Positions 21,793 through 31,789 of a stretch of 34,859 nt of DNA are shown one piece after another. The stretch covers positions 1 to 34,859 of the forward strand of contig NZ_NPDU01000048.1 in assembly GCF_002811985.1 (NCBI RefSeq). Reading direction: 5' to 3'. The position numbers and the translations under genes are program-made. Source of the stretch: Leptospira adleri. Lineage in GTDB: Bacteria; Spirochaetota; Leptospiria; Leptospirales; Leptospiraceae. The notes below the pieces were generated by a model, which saw only the letters and a program-made list of their open reading frames with translations, ran no database searches and had not been told where the DNA came from. Position 1 is the stretch's first letter, and the number at the start of each line of letters is the position of its first letter.

Positions 21793-23211
21793 ATGCCAGA
21801 ATCCTACGATCTCACCGTCATCGGCGCCGGTCCAGGCGGTTACGTCGCCGCCATTCGAGGCGCTCAATTGGGAATGAACGTCTGCATCATCGAAAAGGAT
21901 AGACCCGGCGGAATCTGTCTCAACTGGGGATGTATTCCCACAAAGGCGCTTTTGGAATCGGCTCACCTTTTGGAAAAAATCCATTCCGCAAAAGAATTCG
22001 GAATCGACTTAGAAAGCGTCAAACCCGATTTCCCGAAAATCGTAAAACGTTCCCGCGACGTCGCAGACGGAATGGCTTCCGGCGTGGAATTTCTATTAAA
22101 TAAGAATAAGATCACTCGTAAAAAAGGAACTGCCGTATTCAAAGATTCTAATACGATTTGGCTTCCGGATACTTCCAAAGAGGAAATCGTTTCCAAATAT
22201 TTCATCATCGCAACCGGTGCGAGAGCTCGGGAGCTTCCGGGACTTCCTTTCGACGGAAAGACGGTTCTTTCCTCCAAGAGCGCGATGGTCTTGGAAAAGA
22301 TTCCGGAATCCCTTTTGATCGTCGGCGCCGGGGCCATCGGAGTCGAGTTCGCGGACTTCTACGCTGCGATGGGAACCAAAGTCACGTTAGTCGAAATGCT
22401 GGACAGGATTCTTCCCGTGGAAGACAAGGAAGTCTCCGCATTCTTAGAAAAATCCTTTTCTAAAAGGGGAATTCGGGTTTTGACCGGAGTCGGAGTTTCG
22501 AATCCGGAACTCAAGGGGGGAAAGGTCGAAGTTCTTCTCAAAGGAAAGAATCTTCCGGAAACGGGAGAAGTTTTGGAGGCCGAAAAAATTCTCGTTTCGA
22601 TCGGTCTTGTTCCGAACACGGATTCGATGAATTTGGAAGAGATCGGAGTGTTTTTACAAAAGGGTTTTGTAAAGACGGATACAAAATACAAAACGAATCT
22701 TTCCCATATCTACGCGATCGGAGATTGCAACGGCCCTCCACTTCTCGCGCACGTCGCCTCGATGGAAGGAATCAAAGCCGCCGAAGCCATTTCGATCCAC
22801 GCCGGAAATCCGCATCATCTGCGTTATACGCCCATCGACTACGACGCGATCCCGGGCTGCACCTATTGTCATCCCGAAGTCGCCTCCATCGGATTGACGG
22901 AGCAAAAAGCGATCGACCTCGGTCATACGATCAACGTAGGAAAGTTTCCCTTTATCGGAAACGGGCGCGCGCGCGCGATGGGAGACGCTGGCGGTTTTAC
23001 GAAAGTAATCGTGGATCGTCATTCGGGAGAAATTTTAGGCGCGCATCTGATCGGCCCCGGTGTTACGGAACTTCTTCCCGCAGTCTCTCTCGGAATCAAT
23101 CAGGAACTGACCGCGAAAGAAATCGCCTCCACGATCTTTGCCCATCCCACACTTTCAGAAACCGTGATGGAATCTTTCGGAGCGGCGTTAGGAGAGGCGA
23201 TCAATCTTTGA
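21793..23211 (+). CDS. lpdA: Dihydrolipoyl dehydrogenase
   Basis: The E3 flavoprotein of 2-oxoacid dehydrogenase complexes or the glycine cleavage system. It reoxidises dihydrolipoamide with NAD+. It has 472 residues, the normal length. The FAD-binding motif is TVIGAGPGGYVAA (8-20). The redox disulfide is GGICLNWGCIPTK (C42, C47). The NAD motif is LLIVGAGAIGVEFADF and the active-site base is H451 with E456 in FAHPTLSETV. The ATG is preceded by CGGGAGAATTTT. No lipoyl or E1/E2 genes are nearby, so it may be a shared E3. Its 3' end overlaps the convergent perR-like gene by 11 bases. Confidence 0.95.
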   Translation: MPESYDLTVIGAGPGGYVAAIRGAQLGMNVCIIEKDRPGGICLNWGCIPTKALLESAHLLEKIHSAKEFGIDLESVKPDFPKIVKRSRDVADGMASGVEFLLNKNKITRKKGTAVFKDSNTIWLPDTSKEEIVSKYFIIATGARARELPGLPFDGKTVLSSKSAMVLEKIPESLLIVGAGAIGVEFADFYAAMGTKVTLVEMLDRILPVEDKEVSAFLEKSFSKRGIRVLTGVGVSNPELKGGKVEVLLKGKNLPETGEVLEAEKILVSIGLVPNTDSMNLEEIGVFLQKGFVKTDTKYKTNLSHIYAIGDCNGPPLLAHVASMEGIKAAEAISIHAGNPHHLRYTPIDYDAIPGCTYCHPEVASIGLTEQKAIDLGHTINVGKFPFIGNGRARAMGDAGGFTKVIVDRHSGEILGAHLIGPGVTELLPAVSLGINQELTAKEIASTIFAHPTLSETVMESFGAALGEAINL

Positions 23212-23644
23212 GTTTAGAATCCAGATTTCCGGTGAGAAGGATATCCGTTTTGTTTACTTGAAACTCGGAAGGAAGATGAGAACTGAGAGAAAGAAGGGAA
23301 GGATCGATATCGTGAAACTTTCCGGAAGTCTCGTCGAAAAAGTGGTAGTGATCCACGATATTGCTGTCATAAACCGATTTCCCCAAACAGGAAAATTTAA
23401 ATTCTCTCAAAAGACCGGCGCTCACAAGAATGTTTAACGTGTTGTAGACGGTGGCGAGGCTCATCTTAAACGAGCGGCTGTCCACCCATTCTTTGACTTC
23501 TTCGGCGGTGGGATGATCCGCTTCGCAGAGAACATACTGACAGATGGAAATTCTTTGCATCGTCGGCTGGATGGAAACCGACTTCAACCTCTGTTCGATT
23601 TCGGTCGGGGTCAGACAGGCTTTCTTTGTAAACAACGCTTCCAT
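23201..23644 (-). CDS. Fur-family regulator, PerR-like, without CxxC zinc sites
   Basis: A 147-residue peroxide or metal-responsive repressor. The DNA-binding region is a winged helix with SLATVYNTLNILVSAGLLRE. PerR-type regulatory metal ligands are all placed: H44 (EADHPTAEEV), D93 (VYDSN), H99 and H101 (DHYHFFD), D112 (KFHDID). The two CxxC pairs that bind the structural zinc in classical PerR and Fur are missing; the only cysteines are C10, C35, C40 and C86. Atypical PerR proteins without this site are known in Leptospira. The ATG at 23644 gives the family length; the frame is open to 23713 with another ATG at 23683. It is convergent with lpdA and divergent from the antiporter gene. Confidence 0.87.
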   Translation of the reverse strand: MEALFTKKACLTPTEIEQRLKSVSIQPTMQRISICQYVLCEADHPTAEEVKEWVDSRSFKMSLATVYNTLNILVSAGLLREFKFSCLGKSVYDSNIVDHYHFFDETSGKFHDIDPSLLSLSSHLPSEFQVNKTDILLTGNLDSKLKD

Positions 23645-23877
23645 TTTTTTCGAAATCCCATAAGGGGAGGACCTTCTATCCATCTGACATCCGCAAACCC
23701 GATTTTTGCACAATTTATTTGCGAAGCTGCTTAAGAAACCATTCTCTTTCTTGAAAAATTCTGCAATCTAAAAAAGTTCGCAAAATGCAATGACACAGAC
23801 CGTAAAAAAAAGGCAAAGAGATTCTTTTTCCTTTTACTCTTGCTTCTAAATCCTGAAAATGTCTAAAAATTCTTCAG

Positions 23878-25362
<1,485 letters not shown>

Positions 25363-25373
25363 ATAAAGAGGCC

Positions 25374-25870
25374 GTCGGAGTTCCGCCAAGAGTTTCGAGA
25401 GGAGAATTCTGCTTGCGAAAAGTAGAATTCTCTGATAGGGAAAAATTTCCCGAGTTTTCCCCACGGAAACTCAATGATTCGCTCCCTATGAGTCGCTCAT
25501 CACCCCTCCACCCAAAACTCAGCGCGGCGCTCTCTACGGATCGCGCCGCAGGGTGGGGCCGCGACTTTTACGGAAGAGTCTGTCGGAACTACGACAAGAA
25601 GAATCTTTCTTGTAAACATGCAATTTCTGTGATAGAGAAAAGTCCGCCGAGTTTTCCCGCGGACCCGCCTCCTCCACCCAAATTCAGGGCGGGGCCGCGA
25701 CTTTCACGGAAGAGCTTGTCGGAACTCCGACAAGAAGAATCGTCCTTGACAACATGCTAATTCTCTGATAGAGAAAAGTCCGCCGAGTTTTCCCGCGGAC
25801 CCGCCTCCTCCACCCAATCAGGGTGGGGCCGCGACTTTTACGGAAGAGTCTGTCGGAACTACGACAAGAC
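25374..25870 (+). repeat. Tandem array of a ~135-base intergenic repeat
   Basis: The mark GTCGGA at 25374, 25582, 25718 and 25852 sets spacings of 208, 136 and 134 bases. Each unit has the palindrome TGTCGGAACTNCGACAAG, GATAGAGAAAAGTCCGCCGAG, TTTTCCCGCGGACCCGCC, CTCCACCCA, GGGGCCGCGACTTT and CGGAAGAG. The first, longer unit is more diverged and carries an extra module (AACTCAGCGCGGCGCTCTC and following) that is also present in the inverted copy at 4155-4280. The GC content is higher than its surroundings. It fills the whole gap between the antiporter and the HAD gene. No convincing protein is encoded. Origin unknown; it could be a miniature mobile element or a structured RNA/DNA repeat. Confidence 0.88.
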
Positions 25871-25880
25871 AAAAGCCTTC

Positions 25881-26549
25881 TCAAAAAGAAGAGCTAAAAA
25901 AAGACGGAGACTCGATCCGATATTCTAATTCAGCAAAGGAAGAAACGAATTCTAAATTCTCCTTACGAAAGACCTCCGCAGAATGCCCTTCATGGGCCAT
26001 TCCTAAAAAGCAAAGCCCCGCGCCCCTCGAAGCCGTCGCATCCCCGATCGTATCTCCGACGTAGAGAATTTCCGAAGGATCGAGTTTTCTTTTTTTAGCT
26101 TCCTCCGAAATCGGAAGAAAAACTTTCGGATTGGGTTTATGAACTTTCGTCTCTTCCGCGGTCTGAATCGCAAAAAAAGAATCTTTAGAAAAGGAAAAAC
26201 TTTCAATTTCACGTAAAACTCTCCTTCCGCTCGAAGAAGAAAGAATCCCAAAATGAAACCTGGATTCATATTTTTGTAGGAAGTCCTCGACTCCGGGAAA
26301 AGTAAGATTCGGATCCCTTTCGCAAAAAGAATTGTAAACTTCCCAAAGGGCGTCCAAGTTTTCGGAATGTTTTCCGTAAATTCTTCTTAAAAAATCGTCC
26401 CCCGGTAATCCCCAAGCCTCATCGATCCATTCATCCTTCAACTCGAAATGAAATTTCTCTTTTGCAAGAATCTTCAGGGTCCGATAACGAACCCTTCTCG
26501 TCTGAACCAAAGTGTCGTCGTAGTCAAAAAGAATCGCTCGGATCTTCAT
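25881..26549 (-). CDS. HAD-superfamily hydrolase
   Basis: A 222-residue cytoplasmic phosphatase-like protein. HAD motif I is LFDYDDTLV (D9, D11), motif II LSSSSG, motif III lysine in KPNPKVF, and motif IV YVGDTIGDATASRGAG. A helical cap follows motif I (residues ~18-85), so it is a subfamily I member like phosphoglycolate phosphatase or beta-phosphoglucomutase. The substrate is unknown. The tail is a low-complexity SPSFFSSSF next to the repeat array, which suggests the 3' end may have been reshaped by the repeat. AAGGGAAAA lies upstream of the ATG. Confidence 0.9.
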   Translation of the reverse strand: MKIRAILFDYDDTLVQTRRVRYRTLKILAKEKFHFELKDEWIDEAWGLPGDDFLRRIYGKHSENLDALWEVYNSFCERDPNLTFPGVEDFLQKYESRFHFGILSSSSGRRVLREIESFSFSKDSFFAIQTAEETKVHKPNPKVFLPISEEAKKRKLDPSEILYVGDTIGDATASRGAGLCFLGMAHEGHSAEVFRKENLEFVSSFAELEYRIESPSFFSSSF

Positions 26550-26783
26550 TCTAAGATTTTCCCTTTTCCCTCAATTCTATCGTTCAAACCGCTTCTTTAG
26601 ATTTAAAAAGATCCATTTCTTTTTTAAAATTAGAATAACGATTCTAAAAAAGATGGAGATCGGACCTAAAATCCGTCCAAAATAAAACCGTAAAAAGGGC
26701 CCTATTAAACCGAAAAAGCACTCAAAAAAACATTCAATTTTAAGAATATATAAAAAGAAGAATATTATTAAACGATTCTTTCC

Positions 26784-27779
26784 TTAATTTTTTGTCTCTT
26801 CGGGAGGAAGAAAAATGACGGAATCTATTTTCTTCCCTTTTTCCGAGTCCACGTAATTGATCTCGATCTTTCTCTCCGTCGCAGGTTTGTACAAAATCAA
26901 AGCTGAAATCATATCATAGACGGTGAGAGAATAATCGATCGCGGTAACCACCGCTTGAAACACGAGGAACCTGGACTTCGTAACGGGTTTTACTTCCCTT
27001 TCTTTTCCGGCGGCCATCCATTTGTAAATCCGAGTAGAACGATTCACTTCTTTCAAATGATCCAGATCCAATTTTACTTCGGGAAGAACCGCCTCGGTTT
27101 GACGAAAAGAAACCTTAACCGGAATCTTTTTCTCTCTGGATTCCCGCAAGGCTTGGGAAAGTTGTAAGTCGAACGTATCGTCGTCCAGATATTCGATTTC
27201 GCTGCAATTCGCGAAAACGGTATTACAGATATCTCCGTATTTGCGGTGAACGAAATAAACGAGAAAGATATTCAACGTTTCAGGATGATACAAAACCTTT
27301 GCGTGATAATCCGAAGTCCTTCTGTAGTAGATCTTTTTGTAGACCCTCTTAAAAACGTCCCAACCTACAAGACCGATGTCCTTTAAAAACGGAGGATCCG
27401 GAAGTTGAAAAGAACGGGTCGCGATGTGCAATCTTTCGATCGCGACTTTTCCTTCCCTCTTCGAAATTTCCTCCAGAACCGTACGGATATCGTCCAAATC
27501 CGGAGAATCGATCTTGCGGGCGGAGCCGGAAGTATCTATAAGAATTTTACCCGCGTTCTCTGACATCAACTGAGAGACCTTTGATTTAACCCCTTCTTCA
27601 AGAATGTCTTCGAGCTTTAGGGAGATACAGTCGTTCGGATGACAGGAGATCTGTTCCTCATAAACGGAGTCGGAAGCGGACGAGGAGATTGGCAAACTCT
27701 CCGCGCTCGATGAAAAAGAATAAAGAAAAACTAAAAGCGAGGAAAGAAAAACTTTCTTAGAAAAAAAAGGATCGCACAT
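26784..27779 (-). CDS. Exported protein of unknown function
   Basis: A 331-residue protein with a signal peptide (VFLSSLLVFLYSFSSSAES, probable cleavage after SSA). I do not recognise the family. The mature part begins with a Ser-rich stretch and a CHPNDC pair that may form a disulfide, then a helical, charged segment with DTSGSARKIDSP. A mixed domain carries a second cysteine pair (DICNTVFANC). Near the C-terminus a hydrophobic stretch (FLVFQAVVTAIDYSLTVYDM) could dip into a membrane. It is probably periplasmic or attached to the outer membrane. AGGA lies 11 bases before the ATG. The 235-base AT-rich gap after it holds nothing recognisable. Confidence 0.78.
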   Translation of the reverse strand: MCDPFFSKKVFLSSLLVFLYSFSSSAESLPISSSASDSVYEEQISCHPNDCISLKLEDILEEGVKSKVSQLMSENAGKILIDTSGSARKIDSPDLDDIRTVLEEISKREGKVAIERLHIATRSFQLPDPPFLKDIGLVGWDVFKRVYKKIYYRRTSDYHAKVLYHPETLNIFLVYFVHRKYGDICNTVFANCSEIEYLDDDTFDLQLSQALRESREKKIPVKVSFRQTEAVLPEVKLDLDHLKEVNRSTRIYKWMAAGKEREVKPVTKSRFLVFQAVVTAIDYSLTVYDMISALILYKPATERKIEINYVDSEKGKKIDSVIFLPPEETKN

Positions 27780-27857
27780 TCTTTGGTTTGTCCTAAAGGA
27801 AATTATCCTCTGGATTCTCCTTTTCGGACAAAGAATGGAAAGATCTTTTTTAGGAAA

Positions 27858-28472
27858 TCAATTGATTTCGTCTCGGTAATCCATCACCAAATACATTAAG
27901 GTTTCTTGATCGGTAGGATTGGAATATTCGTGAGGAATGTCCGCTCTGAAAAAAACGGAATCTTTCGGTTCCAGCTCCACGACTTTTTCTCCGACACGAA
28001 GACGAAGTTTTCCCGAAACGACGACGATGTTTTCCGTGGTTCCGGATTGATGGGATTCTGCGACCTCGATCCCGCCGGGTTTTAAAATGAGTTCGTAAAA
28101 TTCGGTTTTGCGGTTTCCGTTATAAGGGAAAAGAGCGCGGCTGGAAAAAACCTTCGAGCTGGAAAACAGAACCTTCGTGTTTTCAGCCTTCATTACGATG
28201 ATCCCCTCCGTTCCCTTTTCTTTCAGAAGTTCGCTAAAAGGAACGTTCAAACCGTTTGCGATCTTCCAAAGCACCGAAATCGTAGGAACACTCTTTCCTT
28301 GTTCGATCTGAGAAAGCATAGCCCGGCTGACGCCGCAACGGGAGGCCAGTTTATCTAAGGAAAATCCTTTCGTATGGCGGATGAGTTTTAGATTTTCTTT
28401 AACGACTTCTGTGATGTGTTCGCTGGAGGGAAGGTCTTTCCCTGCTTCCAATTCTTCCGTGGCTGGGTTCAT
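27858..28472 (-). CDS. XRE-family regulator with C-terminal cupin domain
   Basis: A 204-residue regulator. The helix-turn-helix lies at about residues 25-80 ([20 protein letters not shown]). The second half is a cupin barrel ([20 protein letters not shown], then [20 protein letters not shown]) that probably binds a small ligand or metal. This architecture is that of the PuuR/SutR-like group. The ATG has AAGGGGAA immediately upstream. The gene is divergent from an SRPBCC protein; the 123-base gap contains two perfect dyads that are good candidates for its operator. Confidence 0.91.
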   Translation of the reverse strand: MNPATEELEAGKDLPSSEHITEVVKENLKLIRHTKGFSLDKLASRCGVSRAMLSQIEQGKSVPTISVLWKIANGLNVPFSELLKEKGTEGIIVMKAENTKVLFSSSKVFSSRALFPYNGNRKTEFYELILKPGGIEVAESHQSGTTENIVVVSGKLRLRVGEKVVELEPKDSVFFRADIPHEYSNPTDQETLMYLVMDYRDEIN

Positions 28473-28547
28473 TTCCCCTTTTTTGTCTAATATAGCAGAA
28501 TTCTGTCAATCTAAAACTCCGATCAGGAAAAAAATAGACTTGAAATA

Positions 28548-28580
28548 ATAATCACGATTATAATAATTATATTTATAATT
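28548..28580. promoter_or_regulatory. Candidate operator dyads in the divergent XRE/SRPBCC region
   Basis: Two perfect inverted repeats lie close together: ATAATC-AC-GATTAT (28548-28561) and AATTATA-TT-TATAATT (28565-28580). TATAAT-like hexamers overlap both, and the second ends 15 bases before the SRPBCC start codon. A regulator bound here could block transcription in both directions. That the XRE-cupin protein is the binder is inference. Confidence 0.5.
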
Positions 28581-28595
28581 CACTCGAGGCAAACG

Positions 28596-29012
28596 ATGAA
28601 ACGCATACGACACGAAGAAAATACAAAGGCAACCCCGACTCAACTCTGGAAAGTTTATCAAGACGTTTCCAATTGGAAAACCTGGGATCATGAAATCGAA
28701 GAATCTTTTTTAAAGGGAGAATTCAAAGCGGGAAGTAAAGGAATGCTCAAGCCCAAGGGCGGACCGAAAACTTGGTTTCGTTTGATGGAAGTGAAAGAGA
28801 AAGAACTTTTTTCCGATCTCACCCAGCTTCCACTCTGCAAGTTGGAGTTCAGACACGAACTGATTCCCACGGATTCCGGAACCAAGTTTGTCCACACGGT
28901 AACGTTTTCGGGTCCTCTTTCTTTTTTATTCTCCCGAGTGATCGGAAATAAAATTCGGGAAGAATTGCCCGGGGCAATGAAGAATCTCGCAAAACTCGCC
29001 GAGGCCGCTTAG
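28596..29012 (+). CDS. SRPBCC-family (polyketide cyclase/START-like) protein
   Basis: A 138-residue single-domain protein of the SRPBCC fold, which encloses a hydrophobic cavity for small lipids or other ligands. The N-terminal ATPTQLWKVYQDVSNWKTWD is the typical opening, with a Trp-rich WKTWD turn. GPLSFLFSRVIGNKIREELP and the final helix AMKNLAKLAEA close the cavity. A ligand or enzymatic role cannot be read from sequence. It is alone on the plus strand and divergent from the XRE-cupin regulator, so it may be that regulator's target. The A/T-only hairpin AAGAATT-CCTT-AATTCTT (29037-29054) after it is a weak terminator candidate. Confidence 0.88.
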   Translation: MKRIRHEENTKATPTQLWKVYQDVSNWKTWDHEIEESFLKGEFKAGSKGMLKPKGGPKTWFRLMEVKEKELFSDLTQLPLCKLEFRHELIPTDSGTKFVHTVTFSGPLSFLFSRVIGNKIREELPGAMKNLAKLAEAA

Positions 29013-29045
29013 AGTTTTGGATGAAATTTCAAACAAAAGAATTCC

Positions 29046-30221
29046 TTAATTCTTCTTTGCGGCGATCGAAAGAACTGCGGGACCGGGAGTTCCACTTTGA
29101 GTGATCGGTATCAGTTTCCAATCGCCAGGCGCTCCCGTGGAAGAAACCGCAAATGTCGAAGGATTACTAGCGCCCGTTCCCGTCGAACCTAAGGCATACA
29201 ATTTTAATCCCGCGTTGTAAGAAGCCGCGGACCAGTGCAACCCTAAACATCCATTGACCGTGATCGGCGTTCCGGAAAAGCCGATCCAACCCGAAAGTCC
29301 GGTTAGATCGGAAGTGTAATCTAAGGTGCAAACGTTTCCTAACGCGAGAATTTTATCCGCTCCTTCGGCCATCGCGTTGATTCTTGTGGAAGTGGTAGTC
29401 GCGGTCTGAGCTCCCCAAACGCCTCCGCTGAAAACGCTGATGGCCCCTCCTCCGTTGACGTCGTCTCCGAAGGAAATGACGTTGCCTGACTTCAACGCGA
29501 AAACATTCTTCATGCTGCTCGGGATGTTTGGAAGAATGTCCCCGTCCCCATTCTGAGACCAGGTTCCTTTGTCCGAGTCGAACTTGGAAATATTGCCGGT
29601 CACGGAATTGGTGAAACCGAAATATGTGAACAGATGGACGGAGTCAAACGAAGAACTACTTGCAGAATCCGGAATATTGTTCGCTCCTCCCGTATCGATC
29701 GGAAAGTATTGCCAGGAAACGCCGTCCGCCGATTTCAATCCGTAAAAAGAAACTCCGCTTCCCGCTCCTTCCTTTTCTCCACCCACCCAAAAGTTTCCGT
29801 TCCCGTAAGCCGCGGAGTAAAGTTGAAAGTTAGAATTTCCTCCTCCGTTGTTGGCGCAGACGGCCCGAGTCCAGGTTTGTCCGTCCTTGCTCCACCAAAG
29901 CCCGCAACCGGAGCCGGAACTCAAAGCGCCCGCGGCGACCCAGGTCCCGTTTCCGTAAACCACCGAACGGATCGATCCGCCGCTGCAAGAGGGAAAGCGA
30001 GTCGCGCTGTAAGACCAATCGTTTCCGTCCACTGAATACCAAGATGCGCAGGATTCTCCGGCGGCCACAAAAGGAAATTTCTGATTGTCGATCGAATTGA
30101 GACTCCAACCGATTTGTGCGAGGATCCCGAGCGGATTGGAAGAATCAAAACTGAACCGTTCCGCTTGAGCACAAAAAGAAAAAAACAGAATCAGAAATGC
30201 GCTACGGATCGCTTTTTTCAC
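29046..30221 (-). CDS. Exported beta-propeller-like protein with SxDGxxW repeats
   Basis: A 391-residue exported protein. The signal peptide ends either at the cysteine in FFSFC17 (lipoprotein) or at CAQA/ER (signal peptidase I). The mature part is Gly/Ser/Trp-rich and repetitive: SVDGNDW (63-69), SKDGQTW (111-117) and SADGVSW (164-170) resemble Asp-boxes. They alternate with VVYGNGTWVAAG and AAYGNGNFWVGG. This is the pattern of a propeller of the sialidase/Asp-box type, but no catalytic residues of sialidases were found. The start is GTG at 30221 with AAGGGG five to eight bases upstream. It may be a surface protein; the ligand is unknown. Six or so cysteines could form disulfides. Confidence 0.8.
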   Translation of the reverse strand: MKKAIRSAFLILFFSFCAQAERFSFDSSNPLGILAQIGWSLNSIDNQKFPFVAAGESCASWYSVDGNDWSYSATRFPSCSGGSIRSVVYGNGTWVAAGALSSGSGCGLWWSKDGQTWTRAVCANNGGGNSNFQLYSAAYGNGNFWVGGEKEGAGSGVSFYGLKSADGVSWQYFPIDTGGANNIPDSASSSSFDSVHLFTYFGFTNSVTGNISKFDSDKGTWSQNGDGDILPNIPSSMKNVFALKSGNVISFGDDVNGGGAISVFSGGVWGAQTATTTSTRINAMAEGADKILALGNVCTLDYTSDLTGLSGWIGFSGTPITVNGCLGLHWSAASYNAGLKLYALGSTGTGASNPSTFAVSSTGAPGDWKLIPITQSGTPGPAVLSIAAKKN

Positions 30222-30550
30222 ATCCGCCCCTTTTTATAAGATAACAACACTCTGAATTCTTCACCCAATAAATTTATAAAGTAGCAAGATCGGATTCTTT
30301 TTATCCAATTCGAAATAAATAGAATTCTATGGCAAGAATTCAAATTCGAAAAGCGCGAAATGCAAAAAATAGGAACCGAAAAAACCGCAGCGTTCCTAAA
30401 AAAAATCGTTTGAAATCGCGATTCTTAGATCCGCAGGCAATCCGGGGTTTCATCCTTCCGAACGCTTCCGATTCGGTCGGAATGGAAAAACAATCCCACT
30501 TTACAATCCAAGTTCAAAAATTAGAATGAAACCTGCTCGAGAAGAACACA
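30222..30550. other. Intergenic region between divergent genes, no supported gene
   Basis: The gap holds an inverted repeat AGGAAC / GTTCCT (about 30371-30397) and a TTCCGA / TCGGAA pair near 30457-30483. A 66-codon reading frame (30329-30529) has a basic product but no ribosome binding site, so it is not called. Confidence 0.35.
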
Positions 30551-31003
30551 ATGAAATCCAAGTCCATATTCAAAGAAGAAAAAGCGGAAGAAAGCACCGG
30601 CTTTCTTTTTTGGCAGATCACAAATCTCTGGCAAAAAAAAATACGGGAAAATCTGCTCGCACTGGATCTAACGCACGTCCAATTTGTCCTGCTCGCGAGT
30701 TTGGCTTGGTTCGAGGAAGCGGGCCAAAAGGCGACGCAGGTACGGCTCGCAGAACACGCAAAAACCGACGTGATGATGACGTCCAAGGTGATTCGAAGTT
30801 TAGAATCCAAAAAACTTCTCACTCGAAAACCCGATCCGGCGGATTCCAGAGCCAATTGCCTTTTTCTTACTTCCGAAGGGAAGGAAATCGTCGGGAAAGC
30901 GGTCCATATCGTGGAAACGACGGACAGAACTTTTTTTTCCATTCTCAAAGACGAAAAAAATTTCAGAAGTTCTCTCTTGGATCTAAGACAAAAGAATGCC
31001 TAA
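30551..31003 (+). CDS. MarR-family transcriptional regulator
   Basis: A 150-residue winged-helix regulator. The recognition region is TQVRLAEHAKTDVMMTSKVIRS and the wing is RKPDPADSRANCLFLTSEG, both typical of MarR. The N-terminal helix LFWQITNLWQKKIRENL contributes to the dimer. GAGAAG lies eight bases before the ATG. The 3' end overlaps the next gene by eight bases, so the two are cotranscribed. The inducing ligand and targets are not visible. Confidence 0.9.
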   Translation: MKSKSIFKEEKAEESTGFLFWQITNLWQKKIRENLLALDLTHVQFVLLASLAWFEEAGQKATQVRLAEHAKTDVMMTSKVIRSLESKKLLTRKPDPADSRANCLFLTSEGKEIVGKAVHIVETTDRTFFSILKDEKNFRSSLLDLRQKNA

Positions 31004-31739
31004 AGAACATTCCAATTTTAGAATATTCTATCAAACCGATTCTTTTCTTTTCGCGGAAAAACCTCCCGGGATCCCGGTCCACGCGACCAAGGATTCCAAA
31101 AGGGAAAACTTTTCGGACCTTCTTCAAATTCAACTCTCTCTTCCTTTTTTAAGAACGGTGAACCGATTGGATCTCGATACGAGCGGCCTCGTATTCTTCT
31201 GTAAGGATCCCGAAAAAAACAAGGAAGCCGATCTAATTCTGAAATCATCCGTAAAAATTTATCTCTGCATCGTTGTGGGAATTCTTCCGGAGGATAATTT
31301 CACCGAAATCTGTTATCTCAAGGACGGAAACAAAAAAGTAAGAAAAGTTTTTTCCGGAGGGGATAAGGCTGTCACCGAGTTTGTGGTGTTAAAACGAAAT
31401 CCAAAGGAAAACTTTTCCGTCCTCCTCGCCAAACTTCACACCGGCAGAAGACACCAAATCCGATTTCACCTGAGTGAAAAAGGATATCCCATCGTAGGAG
31501 ATCGTGTCTACGGAGTTTCCGAAAAATCGTCGTTAGGCGATACAAGACGCGATTTGCAGACAAAGCGGAAGACAATACCCGGATCCCAAAGGTCCCTTTT
31601 ACACGCGCTCGGAGTATCGTTTCAGGAAAAGGAAGGACTCGAACAACGGATTCTTTGTCCTCCTCCGGAAGACTTCCGGAAATTCTTAGATGGAGTTTCG
31701 ATTGACCCTTCTCTTTTTTCCAGATTCCAAATAAAATAG
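30996..31739 (+). CDS. RluA-family RNA pseudouridine synthase
   Basis: A 247-residue enzyme that converts uridine to pseudouridine in rRNA or tRNA. The catalytic aspartate is in TVNRLDLDTSGL, which has Asn where most family members have His (HRLD). LLAKLHTGRRHQIRFHL and GYPIVGDRVYG are the usual downstream motifs, and LLHALGVSF the C-terminal one. No S4 domain is present, so it is a short RluA/RluC-D core form. The gene starts eight bases before the end of the MarR gene (translational coupling). The modified site cannot be assigned. Confidence 0.9.
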   Translation: MPKEHSNFRIFYQTDSFLFAEKPPGIPVHATKDSKRENFSDLLQIQLSLPFLRTVNRLDLDTSGLVFFCKDPEKNKEADLILKSSVKIYLCIVVGILPEDNFTEICYLKDGNKKVRKVFSGGDKAVTEFVVLKRNPKENFSVLLAKLHTGRRHQIRFHLSEKGYPIVGDRVYGVSEKSSLGDTRRDLQTKRKTIPGSQRSLLHALGVSFQEKEGLEQRILCPPPEDFRKFLDGVSIDPSLFSRFQIK

Positions 31740-31789
31740 AAAGACAAAGAACACTTCTTGAGGACTATTTCCGACAACGGAGAATTTTC

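Noticed and set aside
25684..25884. Minus-strand reading frame of 66 codons inside the repeat array
   Set aside because: It consists of repeat sequence only, with an Arg/Ser-rich product and no start signal.
30329..30529. Small basic protein of 66 residues
   Set aside because: No ribosome binding site, no conserved motif, and Arg/Lys/Asn-rich composition that follows from the A-rich DNA.
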